Below are positions 7,324 to 17,097 of a DNA stretch of 64,000 bases, piece by piece. The DNA comes from Actinomadura rifamycini DSM 43936 (GTDB taxonomy: Bacteria; Actinomycetota; Actinomycetes; Streptosporangiales; Streptosporangiaceae), in contig NZ_AULB01000018.1 of NCBI RefSeq assembly GCF_000425065.1, forward strand, positions 1 through 64,000, read 5' to 3'. The notes under the pieces are model-generated. The model made no database searches and had not been told where the DNA came from. It saw nothing but the letters and a program-made list of their open reading frames with translations. How positions within the stretch are numbered: position 1 is the stretch's first letter; each line of letters opens with the position of its first letter. A program made the position numbers and the translations under genes.

Positions 7324-10300
7324 CGCGCCCCCCTGTCCAGGTAGAGGGACGACTCCACGTCGACGTCCCGAAGGCTCCACAGCGTCGCGAAGCCGGAGGC
7401 GGTCGCATCGTCCGACTCGTCCCAACGGCCCGCGTCGACCAGGAGGCCGGGTTGCCGATAGGTGCCGTACGCGAGCGTCGGGTTCTCGTCGACCGCCTCG
7501 TGCCACTGGGCGATGATCTCTTTGAGCTGCCGATCCGTCATGTTCCGCTCGGCCCGGCCGGCGACGCGTTCCACGCGGTCCAGGATCCGGTCGCAGATGG
7601 GGCCGAGTTCGTCCTCGAAGTCGGCGATGTGCGCGGCCGCCTCGTTCGGGCGGGCCATCGGAATCATCAAGCGGGCCAACCCCACGACGGTGGCGTGCAG
7701 ACCACGGTCGCGAGCGCGCGCCGAGAACGGCGTCACGCTGGTCGCCTCGACCTGTCGATAAAGGGCCGAATGATAGGAGGCGAAGTTCTCATAGTGCGAT
7801 CGGTCCCTGGAGCGCGCACCGTTGAACAGAGTGACCACCAGTCCAGGCCATTTCCGGCCGACCCTGCTGGTCGCCTGGATGTATTCGGAGGTGGACTGGG
7901 GCTGCCCCATCACGACCATCAGGCCCAGGCGGTCCACGTCGACCCCCACGGAGATCATGTTCGTGGCGAGGATCACGCCCAGCGCGTCCGGGTAAGGCTT
8001 GGCCATGTCCTGGAGGTGACCCGGAATCGCGCTCGACGGTTCCCGACTGGTCAACTCGATGTCACGGCCGATGTCTCGTCGCTTCTGGCCGAGGCTTTCG
8101 CTGAGGAGGTCGAGACGATCGTTGACGTCGTCCTGGATCTGAAGCTTGGCACCGCCGAGCAGTCTGAGGCTGTTGAAGTATCCGAGGAGCGTCCAATAGG
8201 CGTCCCGCACATCGTCGGCTCCCTCGATCGCTTGGGCATGATGAAGCAGAGCAGCGTACGTCCGCACCATCAGACTGGTCTGACTGGTGGCGGGCGCCAT
8301 GAGCCCCACATACAGCCTGCTCGCCTTCAAGGACGGCGGTGTCTCCACCGAGAAGTAGGAATCTCGAGCGTCCAGCCCGGGCGGTGGGAACTGCTCCACC
8401 CGGCGGTCGAACAGCGCGAGGCCCTGATGGGCGGCCCGGCGTACCGTGGCCGTCGACGCGACGATCTTGGGGCGATCGCCGATCAGGTCGATCGCGGTCT
8501 CGTAGAGGCCCGCCAGCGTGCCCAGGGGCCCGGATATGAGATGCAGCTCGTCCTGAATGATCAGTTCGGGCGGCGGTTCGGAGCTGAAGTGATTGAAGAG
8601 GTCGCCGATCTCGGGTTTCCAGGGAAGCCCCGCGAACTTGTCCGACGTGGCGATGATCAGAGTCGGGCGTGCGGCATAGATGGTCTCGTCGACCACGTGG
8701 ACCGGAAGCCCTTCGGCGAAGTCGCAGTCGGCCGTGCCGCAGGCGATCACCAGCCGGTCGCCCTCGATCCTGTAGTCATAGTGGTCGAGAGCGGTACCGC
8801 ACCAGCAGCATGACCGAAGCTGGACCGGGTTCTGCTCCTGCACCTCCTCCCTCTTGCCGAGCTTCCGCAGAGACCGCTTGGCCTCGTCCAAGGTGTTGGG
8901 GGTCGAGCCACGCCCCACCCACATGCCGATGGAGATTTCGCTCGAACCGAGGCGGCCGGCCGCTTCCCGGCGGAGTCGCTCCATACAGCACATGAGGAGC
9001 GCGGCACGCTCGAACTGCTGGACCGTCAGAAGGCGAAGGGTGTATCGCATCAGCACGGTGACCCCGCCGCCGTTCCGCGGATCGCGCAACCGCCTGAGGA
9101 ACGCGGCGAAGGCGATCAGCCCCAGATAGGCCTCGGTCTTGCCACCGCCGGTCGGGAACCACAGCACGTCGGCGATACCACGGTCGTCCGACTCTCGATC
9201 CGCGACCCCCCGGAGCGAGAGGAGGAAGAAGGCGATCTGGAACGGGCGCCAGGTGGCGGTCGTCTCGTCCGGCGGTGTCGAATTCCGGTTCGCGGTCCTC
9301 AGCCAGTCCGTTCGAGCACGCTGCATCGCCATGGCCCGGTTCGCGAGCCGGAACGCTTCCATGGGAGCCGGGTCCGAGGAATCCGCGAGCGTCTCGATTC
9401 CCGCGTCCATACGATCGCAGGCTTCTGTGCAACGTCGCAGGTGCTCGGCGGCCGTCCTGCGCAAATCCTCGTGCGAGATATCTTCGAGCTGACCGGTCCT
9501 GCGCTCTATCCATGCGCGATAGCCCGATGTCAGCGTCCTCAACGCGGCGATGACCTCGTCGTCGGACGCGGTCGCGAGCCGATGCATGCCGAGGCGAGCG
9601 GTATCGACTTCCGGGTTGGAATCGGCCGACCGAAGATCATGGGCGGGCACGAAGGTCGTTCGAATCCATCGTGTCGTGGGAGCCGTGGCCACGTCGTTGA
9701 CGGCGACCTCGACGGACTCCCATTCCACCGCACAGCCATGGCCGGTGGCGAAGTTCGGCGCGTGCCCGTAGAGAAGTCGGTAGGCGGTGAGCTCCTCGTC
9801 CGTGTCCGCGGCCCCGGGCACCGGCCGTTCCACGAACGGGGACGATCCGTCCGCGGAGCGGACCGTGATACGCGGCTGGAAGAAGGCGAGCGCGTCTCGG
9901 CCCCCGGTGGAACGCGATGCTTCATTTCGGTTGAGCAAGGCCAGCGTGACGGCCGCGACCCCGTCGGCGTTCGCCGCCCGCACTCGAACGAAGAGTTCGA
10001 GATTTTCGGCCAACCCGATCCGCCGCCGGCCCGTGCGGGAGACATCGATGCGACAGGGTTCGACCTCGAGACCGGTGCGCCGCCACGACTCCGCAGCCAC
10101 GGAACCGGTCCGACCGCGTCGGCCCTTCAGCGGCGAATCGGGCACATAGCGTGCGGCCTCCACCTCGACCACGATCGTCTCCGCAACCGTGAGGTCGACG
10201 GAGAAGGTCATGCCCATGGAGGACGGGTAGCGCACGTTGGCCATGGCCACGGCCGGGTCCACGACATCGGCCGCGTGCCTGTTCTCCGGCTCTTCGTCCA

Positions 10301-10475
10301 GCGGATTGGTGTCGGCGACGCTGTCCTGGGACCTTGGGAAGAGGATTCCGGCGGCGTACTTGGTGATGGGCGGATCAGTGATCGTTTCTTCGGCGCCGCC
10401 GGTCGGCCCTACCAAGTCACGTTCCAACCGGGTGACCAACTCGTGGCGGAACGCATAGTGCCTGTCCAACCTCAC
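7320..10475 (-). CDS. drmA: DrmA-like SF2 helicase
   Basis: A 1051-residue protein. Helicase motifs run from about residue 430 to 890: Walker A 'WFPTGGGKTEAYLGL' (about 440), 'IIQDELHLISGPLGTLAG' as the DEAH-equivalent (about 640), 'IVASTATVRRAA', and 'GQPQSTSEYIQATSRVGR' as motif VI (about 865). The QDELH box and SRVGR motif are hallmarks of DrmA helicases. The long N-terminal region ('LVGPTGGAEETI...YAAGILFPR') also matches that family. The GTG start overlaps the upstream SF1 helicase gene by 4 bp. The role inferred from DISARM is translocation on unprotected DNA together with DrmB. Confidence 0.85.
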   Translation of the reverse strand: MRLDRHYAFRHELVTRLERDLVGPTGGAEETITDPPITKYAAGILFPRSQDSVADTNPLDEEPENRHAADVVDPAVAMANVRYPSSMGMTFSVDLTVAETIVVEVEAARYVPDSPLKGRRGRTGSVAAESWRRTGLEVEPCRIDVSRTGRRRIGLAENLELFVRVRAANADGVAAVTLALLNRNEASRSTGGRDALAFFQPRITVRSADGSSPFVERPVPGAADTDEELTAYRLLYGHAPNFATGHGCAVEWESVEVAVNDVATAPTTRWIRTTFVPAHDLRSADSNPEVDTARLGMHRLATASDDEVIAALRTLTSGYRAWIERRTGQLEDISHEDLRRTAAEHLRRCTEACDRMDAGIETLADSSDPAPMEAFRLANRAMAMQRARTDWLRTANRNSTPPDETTATWRPFQIAFFLLSLRGVADRESDDRGIADVLWFPTGGGKTEAYLGLIAFAAFLRRLRDPRNGGGVTVLMRYTLRLLTVQQFERAALLMCCMERLRREAAGRLGSSEISIGMWVGRGSTPNTLDEAKRSLRKLGKREEVQEQNPVQLRSCCWCGTALDHYDYRIEGDRLVIACGTADCDFAEGLPVHVVDETIYAARPTLIIATSDKFAGLPWKPEIGDLFNHFSSEPPPELIIQDELHLISGPLGTLAGLYETAIDLIGDRPKIVASTATVRRAAHQGLALFDRRVEQFPPPGLDARDSYFSVETPPSLKASRLYVGLMAPATSQTSLMVRTYAALLHHAQAIEGADDVRDAYWTLLGYFNSLRLLGGAKLQIQDDVNDRLDLLSESLGQKRRDIGRDIELTSREPSSAIPGHLQDMAKPYPDALGVILATNMISVGVDVDRLGLMVVMGQPQSTSEYIQATSRVGRKWPGLVVTLFNGARSRDRSHYENFASYHSALYRQVEATSVTPFSARARDRGLHATVVGLARLMIPMARPNEAAAHIADFEDELGPICDRILDRVERVAGRAERNMTDRQLKEIIAQWHEAVDENPTLAYGTYRQPGLLVDAGRWDESDDATASGFATLWSLRDVDVESSLYLDRGAR

Positions 10476-12286
10476 GAGCCCTCTCCGATCCAGTCGAAAA
10501 CGCCCAAGCCCATGATCCGCGGCCGAAGCCAGACGCCCGACCAGCCGAGACCGGCATTGCGGCCGGCCGCTTCACGGCCGACCACGGTCTCCACTGTGTC
10601 CACTCGAAGATTTTTGATCGCAAAGGGAACTCTGCGGTCACGGCCGGGCAGGTGCGCTCTCAACATCCTTTCGAAGGACTCGGTGGTCACACCGATGCGC
10701 CGACCCTCGTGGTCAACGGCGTAACCGGCGAAGCCACCGGAAGATTCCACCGGAAGCCGAACCAGCGTGACGGGATCACCCGCTCGAACGCCCGTCGCCA
10801 GGTAGTTCTGAATACTTTTCGGGTCGTCCTGGAAGCCGAGGGTGCCCGGAGGGTTCTCCGGGTCGACGTCTTCCGCACGGATCTCAATCCCGAGATTTCG
10901 CCCGGCTTTGAATCCCAGCTCGGCCCACCGCCCGTCCCGTTGCTTCCGCAGGCGACCGGTCGTCGCCCCGGTGACGGGCTTGACATGGATCAGAAGGTCA
11001 CGCGGCCGCGTCATCGCCACATAGAGCAGGCGGGCACGCTCGGCCTGCTCGATCATGTCGTCCTCGGGTGCGTCTCCCGGGTCCAGGACGACGACCTGAT
11101 CGAATTCGAGTCCCTTCGCCTTGTGGACGGTGGAGACGACGATCCCTTCAAAACCTTGTTCCGTGAGTTCACCGGGAACGTCTCCGCGATACAGGCGATT
11201 CCGAATGGCGGAAAGATCCAGGGTTTCGTCTCGGCGCCTCGGCCCCATGCGCCGAAGGAGCTCCCAGGAAGATTCCGGGTCCACCTCGAAATTCCTGAAA
11301 ATCTCAAGAACCTCGCTTTTCTTCGGCTGTTTGGAATCGATTTCTCGGTAGAGCGATCCGACCCATGCGGGGATGACGTCGGTACGCGCCGACCGTTGGA
11401 CGCGATGCCGGACCCCGAGGTCGTACAGCCGCCGTGAGACCAGAAGGACTTGGTCGTTCGATCTGCACAGCACCGCCGTCGTCCCCGCCATGCGGGCCAT
11501 GACGGGAGCGGCCTGCTCGAGTGTTCCCAGGGAGTCCCCCGCCATGAGCACACTGCGCAGGTTTCGTTGGATTTCGCCGAAGGGAGCGTTCACGAGTCCC
11601 AGCCCATCGCCGAAGGCGAGCGCCGCCTCGGCCTCCGGCTCACGAGCACGGAAGTTGCCAGTGAGCGAGACCTCCTGCAGATCACCCTCGAAGCGTTCGC
11701 GCACCTCTGCGTACAGCCGAGCAGCGCCCTCCAGGCGCTGCCGCGGGTCCTCGAGTTGGAAACCGTAGATGCCCTGGGCTGGATCGCCCAGCAGAGTGAA
11801 GCCTTCCACGTCGGTGTCCAACAGCGCCAGGACGAGCTCGGCGCGATCACCGACGAGATCTTGGACCTCGTCGACGACGAGATGACGGAGATCACCGATG
11901 ACCTCTTCGACGTCCGAGTCTTCCCTGATCAGCCGGGTCGCCTCGTGGATCCGCGGCTCGAACCCTTGTCGCTGCCAGGGGCCTTCCGGGGCGACCTCGG
12001 ACAGCAGCCCGGTGGCGAAGGAGTCGAACGTCTGGACGCCGACATGCGCGGCGGCGCTTCCGAAGGCGGCGAGCCGCTTTCGGATTTCACCGACCGCCGC
12101 ACGGGAGAAGCTCAGGACCAGAATTTCCGACGGCTCGAGTTCCTCGTACTCGATGAGGTGGGCGAGGCGATGGATCAGGGACAGCGTCTTGCCCGAACCC
12201 GCCGGAGCGGTCACCAGAAGGCGGGCCTCCGCAGGTTCCTCGACGAGCCGTCGCTGCTGTTCCGTCAGCTGGACCTGTGCGGTCAT
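10472..12286 (-). CDS. UvrD/Rep-like SF1 helicase, compact
   Basis: A 604-residue helicase with all core SF1A motifs: 'APAGSGKTLSLIHRL' (Walker A, about residue 27), 'ILVLSFSRAAVGEI' (Ia), 'HLVVDEVQDLVGDRAEL' (II), 'LLGDPAQGIYGFQ' (III), 'SLTGNFRAREPE' (IV), 'VSTVHKAKGLEFDQVV' (V) and 'LLYVAMTRPRDLLI' (VI). It is shorter than housekeeping UvrD or PcrA, and no nuclease domain is visible. DISARM as described does not contain this protein. It overlaps its neighbours by 4 bp on both sides, so it is an integral part of the cassette and probably works with the GHKL-helicase protein. Confidence 0.85.
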   Translation of the reverse strand: MTAQVQLTEQQRRLVEEPAEARLLVTAPAGSGKTLSLIHRLAHLIEYEELEPSEILVLSFSRAAVGEIRKRLAAFGSAAAHVGVQTFDSFATGLLSEVAPEGPWQRQGFEPRIHEATRLIREDSDVEEVIGDLRHLVVDEVQDLVGDRAELVLALLDTDVEGFTLLGDPAQGIYGFQLEDPRQRLEGAARLYAEVRERFEGDLQEVSLTGNFRAREPEAEAALAFGDGLGLVNAPFGEIQRNLRSVLMAGDSLGTLEQAAPVMARMAGTTAVLCRSNDQVLLVSRRLYDLGVRHRVQRSARTDVIPAWVGSLYREIDSKQPKKSEVLEIFRNFEVDPESSWELLRRMGPRRRDETLDLSAIRNRLYRGDVPGELTEQGFEGIVVSTVHKAKGLEFDQVVVLDPGDAPEDDMIEQAERARLLYVAMTRPRDLLIHVKPVTGATTGRLRKQRDGRWAELGFKAGRNLGIEIRAEDVDPENPPGTLGFQDDPKSIQNYLATGVRAGDPVTLVRLPVESSGGFAGYAVDHEGRRIGVTTESFERMLRAHLPGRDRRVPFAIKNLRVDTVETVVGREAAGRNAGLGWSGVWLRPRIMGLGVFDWIGEGS

Positions 12287-15200
12287 CGGCTCTTCCAGAG
12301 GTACTCGAACTGTCGGAACGCGAGCTCTTCACCGTATTGGACGATATTGTCGGCGACGTTGACGATGAGGCACTCCTCCTTGCCGCCGTTCAGCGGGCCG
12401 CGAAGGCCGCGCCCGATCATTTGCTGGTAGACGTTGGGACTGTACGTCGGACGGGCGACGATGACGGCCCGTGTCGCCGGCGCGTCGAAACCCTGGGAAA
12501 GAACGTTGTAGTTGGCCAGGACGCGGATCCCGCCCTGCCGGAACTGCTCGATCGCATGCCGACGTTGACCGATATCGGTACCGCTCGAAACGGCGGCGGC
12601 CGAAACTCCCTTGCGGATGAGAAGCGCCGCCATGGTCTGGGCGTGGTTGACGGACGTGGCGAACAGCAGGATCGGCCAGTCGTCCGGCAACTCGAGGATC
12701 TTGTCGATCAGAATACGGTTGCGGGCGGCGTCGTGTCCGAGCCGTTCTTCGGCCGATGGCGGCAGCCGACGGAGCTGTTCGAGCGAGTCTCGCTCTTGCA
12801 CGCTCAAATCGAGGTCGGAGCCCGGCAGCTCTTCGTGCTTCACGCGCGCCAGCACACCGAGTTCCTGCAGGGTGGCGTAAGGGTCTGCGCCCAGGATCTC
12901 CGTGCCGTCCCGCCGGTGGTCCAGCCGGTTTCGGCCATAGCGGGCGACCAGGCGGTCGGACTCTTCGGTGTTGGTCCCGCGGAAAGGCGTCGCGGTCAGA
13001 CCGACGAGGGGGCATCGCGATCGGTGCGGGTTGAGTCCCAGCGCGCCGAGAACCCGCGTGTACCGCGGACTGATCGATGTGTGCGCCTCGTCCACGACGA
13101 CGACCTGTGCTTCGCGGAGCCACGCGTACTCTTCGGCCTCGATCACACTTTCCAACTTGGCGTCGGTGGCGATGACGAGGTGATGCCCCTCGTCCACGGG
13201 ATCCGCCTCGTTCGCGGCCCACAGCCGGCTGATCGTCAACTGCCGTGCCGGTCCGGTGTGGCGCCACACCATCTGCCACGTCTGAACCGCCTGCTCACAG
13301 AGTTCTTCTGTCTGCGCCACCCACAGAACGGGAACGGAGACGGCCTCGGTCGAAAGCGACCGCAGGCAGCGGATGATCGCCTCGACGGCCACTCGGGTCT
13401 TGCCCGCTCCGGTGGGCAGGCTGAGCATCCCGCGCAGGGCGGGTCGGCTCAGCAGCACCTCCATGATTCGTCCGACCATCAGCTCCTGGTAGTCGTGCAA
13501 GGCCGGGAACTGCACAGGTCCTTCCACGGTGAGAACCGGTGCGAGCGCGGGTTGCCGGAACCCGGCGTACTCGGCGGGGAAGCCGAGATCCGCCACGAAC
13601 GCTTTCGCTTGATGGCTGCCGGCCATCTGGGTCGGGACGGGGAAGTTTCGGTCCTCCAGTTGCTGTCGGAACTCGCGCAGGACGCCCGCCCCGTACACGG
13701 CGAGCGTCAGCTCCGCGACGGTCCGGTCGTCGATCGGTCCCTCCTCGGCCTCGACCGCGTCGACCAGGCCGTACGGCAGCCGTTCTCGGAGCACGTCGGC
13801 ACCGAGCATGGCCACCAGTTTGTCCCTGAGGTCCGGCAGTGCTCGCACCTCGACGATCCGGCGGTCGCGCTGGAGATCCTCGCGATGGCGAAGGACCTCC
13901 CGACGCCGTTCCTCCGAGAGCCCCAGCCGCAGGAGGGCGTTCAACTCCTGGAGAAGCGCCAGGTCATCGGGACTATCGAGCCAGTAGACGGTTTCCTCGC
14001 GCCGGCCGATGCGGACGGGCTCCGAAGTCTGACCCGAGGGCGTACGAACGAGTTGGTCCAAAGTCTCGCAGCGTTGCAGGACGAGGCCTCGCAGCGGACG
14101 CCCGGGCTCGAACTTCAGCTGCGGGAACACGTCCTCCAGGGGAATCGGCTCGCCGAGGGGCGACGCACGAATCTCCGTGACGTAGACCTCGTCGAAGGTC
14201 TTCATTCCCCACGCGTCCACGAGCTGCGCGACATCGTTCGTCTCAGGAACGAGCAGAGCCGCTATGCCGCGTGCCATGAGACGTTCGTACTGACCGGGAT
14301 CCGCTGTCGCGACGGCTTCCGCCGGAGGGCAGGCGGTCCAGCTCTCTCCCTGTCGACAACGAATCTTGGCAGGCGAGCTCAACTGGGTCACGGCGAGCGC
14401 GTACAGGGCGCCGATCTCCACGTGTCTCTCACTCTCGAGAGCTCGGTCGAGAAGCGACAGCCACAGAGTTCCCTTGATCTCTTCCAAGGTGTTGGCGAGA
14501 CCGAGGGCACGTGCGAGGCCGAGGTCGATGTCCGCGACGGGCAGCACACGAGCATGGTCCGCCAAGCCGGGGCCGACACAATCGGCGATGCGACGTACGC
14601 CCATCGACGTGGCGACCCTGCCGGTCTTCTCGATGGCCCATACCAGAGGGGACGGTACGGGCAGGGGCAGATCGTCCGGACGAGTGAGCGCTTGGACCGT
14701 CCACCTGGTCACCATGCCCTCGGGCGGCAGGTTCTGAATGAAGCGGGACCGCGCCGCCGGCGTGAGGTCGAACAGAAGCCCGAGATGCCCGGCGAGAGGA
14801 GCGCCTTCCACCACGATCTTGCCCTGCTGTGGCCTGCGGGCCCCCGCAGGCAGGGTCCGGTAGTACCTGTCGACCATCGCGGCCTTGTAGTCGCCGAACC
14901 ACTCCGCCGTCGAAGGGTCCGCTTCCGGGATCGGCGTGTCGGACATGCCCAGTCGGCGCAACATCTCCATGTCATCGTGATGGAAGTCCTCGTCCACCAC
15001 GAACTCGGCGTCATCCGGGCTCCCGGGAAGGATGACGGTGCCGGGAAGCAGGCAGGCGTTCAGCGGTTCGTACGTCCCGGCCCGAGTACGAATCTCGAGA
15101 CTTGCGACCACGTCCCGCTCGACCAGATACTCGACGGCGCGCTCGACACCGGTCTGTCTCGCGAGCAGCCAGAACCGGTCCCAATCCGGTCCACGGTAGC

Positions 15201-17004
15201 CTGCGAGGTCCCCGGAGACCGCTGCGGCGAAGCGACCGAAGGCATCCGCCTCCTTGATGCCGAGGATGTCGAGGAATCGAGAGGCGGCGGGATCGTCCTC
15301 CAACTCCGGGTCCACGTAGACCGTGTCCTCGGTAGGGGGGTCCATCGCCGTGCGACGGAACACCTTCCCTTCCAGAGGGGGCACCAGCCGGCCGTCCGCT
15401 GTTCGGAGAACCGCCGACTTCCGCGCCTCGTCCTTGTAAGGGTGATGTTCGGCGGCCATCTCCGCCACGATCGACAGTGCGACGGCCGATGCGGCGGCCG
15501 AACCGTCGGTCACCAATGCCTCCAGCCACTCCTGAACAGTGGCGGCCCGGCTTCCAGAGTCCGAGATCAACATGTCGGCGCGGGCCCGTCGTGTCGCCGT
15601 TCTCTCCACTGATGGGTGACACCACTCGGCCGGGCGGCCAGGGTAGGCGGCCCACCGCTCGACCCAAGCTTTCCAACGCTGCCAAACATCGGCATCGGTC
15701 GACGGCGCCTTCGGGTGAAGGCGTACATCCTCAGGGAGTTGGTACTCCCCGTCCTGGTCTGGCAGGGAGCGGTTGCGTGCCGCCTCCGCACGAACGAGGT
15801 CGGTGAGGATTTCATCCGCCCAGTTCCGGACCTCACGTCCACGCGCGGTCATCAGTTCCAAGGGCCGCGCGGGATCTTCGGGCGTGGCGAGCTCGGGCAG
15901 GGAGGCCACGACCAGCCGGGCGGACTCCTTCATCAACTCATCGTTGAAGGCATTGCCTCGAAGAATGTGTTGACGATCTTCATTGGTCTTCCATGCCGCG
16001 TTCAGGACACCGCTCAAGGTGGTCTGGTACTCCGTCGGGAAGAAGGCCCAGAAAGTCCCTTCCTTGTGCCAGCCGGAGTCCGGAACGGCCCAGGCTATGG
16101 GAACCTCGACGCGGTTCCGATACTCACCGGCATCAGCCCATGCGTCGTCGGACAGTGGGGTGTTCTTCTCGAAGACCGACCACTCCAGAGGTTCGGCCTC
16201 GACCCCGTTCTCGATGACCTGGAGGGACCGGCGGCGACCTTCGCCTCCTACGACGATCTCCTTGCGGTACGAGATGTTCCTACGGTCCTCGAGGATCACG
16301 CGGCCGGCGTGGGGAGAGAACACAGCGAACACCGACGGAAATGTCCGTAGCTGAGCGCCCAGTTGATCGGCGAACCTGCCTTCGCGGAGCGGAAGCTTGA
16401 TGACCGTGACGGCCCAGGACATCAGCTCGTTGAGGATCGAATCTTTCGCACGCTCCTCATCCGCATCGAGCGGTTCGGCGATGCGGAGCACGGGGGTGGG
16501 TCCCGCCGCATCGGGGACGCGTTCCAGAATGCGCTCCCGAGCACGGCTCGCAGACCAGACGAAAGAGCCGCTGCGACTGAAGAAGAACGGACGATCGGAG
16601 ACGCTGAGGACGGACTTGAACCCGACCCCGAAGCGCCCGATCTCCGCACCGCGCTTACGGGACAGGTGCGAGGCCAGGATGGTGCGCGCACCTTCCGGAG
16701 TGATCGGGTTCCCCCGGTTGGCACAGTACAGCGCGTCTGTCGTGAGCAGCACGTGGATGACCCCGTTACGGGTGGTTCTGAGCTCGTCGGCCCCGTTCTG
16801 AATCAGCTCGTACAACTGCCGATGGCCGTAACCCCCCTCCCGGATGGACGTCTCGATGTTCGCGTGCTCCTCGATCAGGACCGCGTTGGCCTCATAGGAG
16901 CGCAGGCAAGCCTCGGATTGGGCGAGCACGACCTGACCGACGGGGCTGTCTTTTCCCGACCAACCAGAGTGTGCGGCGCGTTCGGACTCGTCCGTACTGG
17001 TCAC
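12283..17004 (-). CDS. Giant GHKL (sacsin-like) ATPase fused to SF2 helicase
   Basis: A 1573-residue protein starting at GTG with AGGAG upstream. Residues about 55-330 form a sacsin/HSP90-type GHKL ATPase: N box 'LYELIQNGADEL' (65-75), 'YCANRGNPITPEGART', and G2 'IGRFGVGFKSVLSVSD' (122-136). Residues about 1166-1573 form an SF2 helicase: 'SLPTGAGKTRVAVEAI', 'VVVDEAHTSISPRY', 'LVGLTATPFRG', 'LLFATSVNHAQTMAALL' and 'YQQMIGRGLRGP'. The roughly 800 residues between show no family I can name and could hide an effector or DNA-reading domain. It heads the coupled operon. A nucleotide-gated sensor coupled to a DNA motor is a reasonable inference. Confidence 0.85.
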   Translation of the reverse strand: MTSTDESERAAHSGWSGKDSPVGQVVLAQSEACLRSYEANAVLIEEHANIETSIREGGYGHRQLYELIQNGADELRTTRNGVIHVLLTTDALYCANRGNPITPEGARTILASHLSRKRGAEIGRFGVGFKSVLSVSDRPFFFSRSGSFVWSASRARERILERVPDAAGPTPVLRIAEPLDADEERAKDSILNELMSWAVTVIKLPLREGRFADQLGAQLRTFPSVFAVFSPHAGRVILEDRRNISYRKEIVVGGEGRRRSLQVIENGVEAEPLEWSVFEKNTPLSDDAWADAGEYRNRVEVPIAWAVPDSGWHKEGTFWAFFPTEYQTTLSGVLNAAWKTNEDRQHILRGNAFNDELMKESARLVVASLPELATPEDPARPLELMTARGREVRNWADEILTDLVRAEAARNRSLPDQDGEYQLPEDVRLHPKAPSTDADVWQRWKAWVERWAAYPGRPAEWCHPSVERTATRRARADMLISDSGSRAATVQEWLEALVTDGSAAASAVALSIVAEMAAEHHPYKDEARKSAVLRTADGRLVPPLEGKVFRRTAMDPPTEDTVYVDPELEDDPAASRFLDILGIKEADAFGRFAAAVSGDLAGYRGPDWDRFWLLARQTGVERAVEYLVERDVVASLEIRTRAGTYEPLNACLLPGTVILPGSPDDAEFVVDEDFHHDDMEMLRRLGMSDTPIPEADPSTAEWFGDYKAAMVDRYYRTLPAGARRPQQGKIVVEGAPLAGHLGLLFDLTPAARSRFIQNLPPEGMVTRWTVQALTRPDDLPLPVPSPLVWAIEKTGRVATSMGVRRIADCVGPGLADHARVLPVADIDLGLARALGLANTLEEIKGTLWLSLLDRALESERHVEIGALYALAVTQLSSPAKIRCRQGESWTACPPAEAVATADPGQYERLMARGIAALLVPETNDVAQLVDAWGMKTFDEVYVTEIRASPLGEPIPLEDVFPQLKFEPGRPLRGLVLQRCETLDQLVRTPSGQTSEPVRIGRREETVYWLDSPDDLALLQELNALLRLGLSEERRREVLRHREDLQRDRRIVEVRALPDLRDKLVAMLGADVLRERLPYGLVDAVEAEEGPIDDRTVAELTLAVYGAGVLREFRQQLEDRNFPVPTQMAGSHQAKAFVADLGFPAEYAGFRQPALAPVLTVEGPVQFPALHDYQELMVGRIMEVLLSRPALRGMLSLPTGAGKTRVAVEAIIRCLRSLSTEAVSVPVLWVAQTEELCEQAVQTWQMVWRHTGPARQLTISRLWAANEADPVDEGHHLVIATDAKLESVIEAEEYAWLREAQVVVVDEAHTSISPRYTRVLGALGLNPHRSRCPLVGLTATPFRGTNTEESDRLVARYGRNRLDHRRDGTEILGADPYATLQELGVLARVKHEELPGSDLDLSVQERDSLEQLRRLPPSAEERLGHDAARNRILIDKILELPDDWPILLFATSVNHAQTMAALLIRKGVSAAAVSSGTDIGQRRHAIEQFRQGGIRVLANYNVLSQGFDAPATRAVIVARPTYSPNVYQQMIGRGLRGPLNGGKEECLIVNVADNIVQYGEELAFRQFEYLWKSR

Positions 17005-17071
17005 TGATTGTTCTCCTCGCGAACACGAGTGATGCTCGGGCGTGGTGCCCCTGCACTGAAACAGGGTACGG

Positions 17072-17097
17072 CGACCGAACGAAATTTTTTTCGGTCG
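17072..17097. promoter_or_regulatory. Inverted repeat between the winged-helix gene and the helicase operon
   Basis: Arms CGACCGAA and TTCGGTCG (8 bp, perfect) flank a 10-nt AT-rich centre. The element abuts the stop codon of the upstream gene and lies 67 bp before the GTG of the GHKL-helicase gene. It may be a protein operator for a promoter driving the four-gene operon, perhaps for the upstream winged-helix protein. A weak terminator or attenuator is the alternative; there is no T-tract after the stem on either strand. Confidence 0.55.

Noticed and set aside
12277..15612. 1111-codon plus-strand frame opposite the GHKL-helicase gene
   Set aside because: The minus strand carries complete ATPase and helicase motifs, and the plus-strand translation has none.
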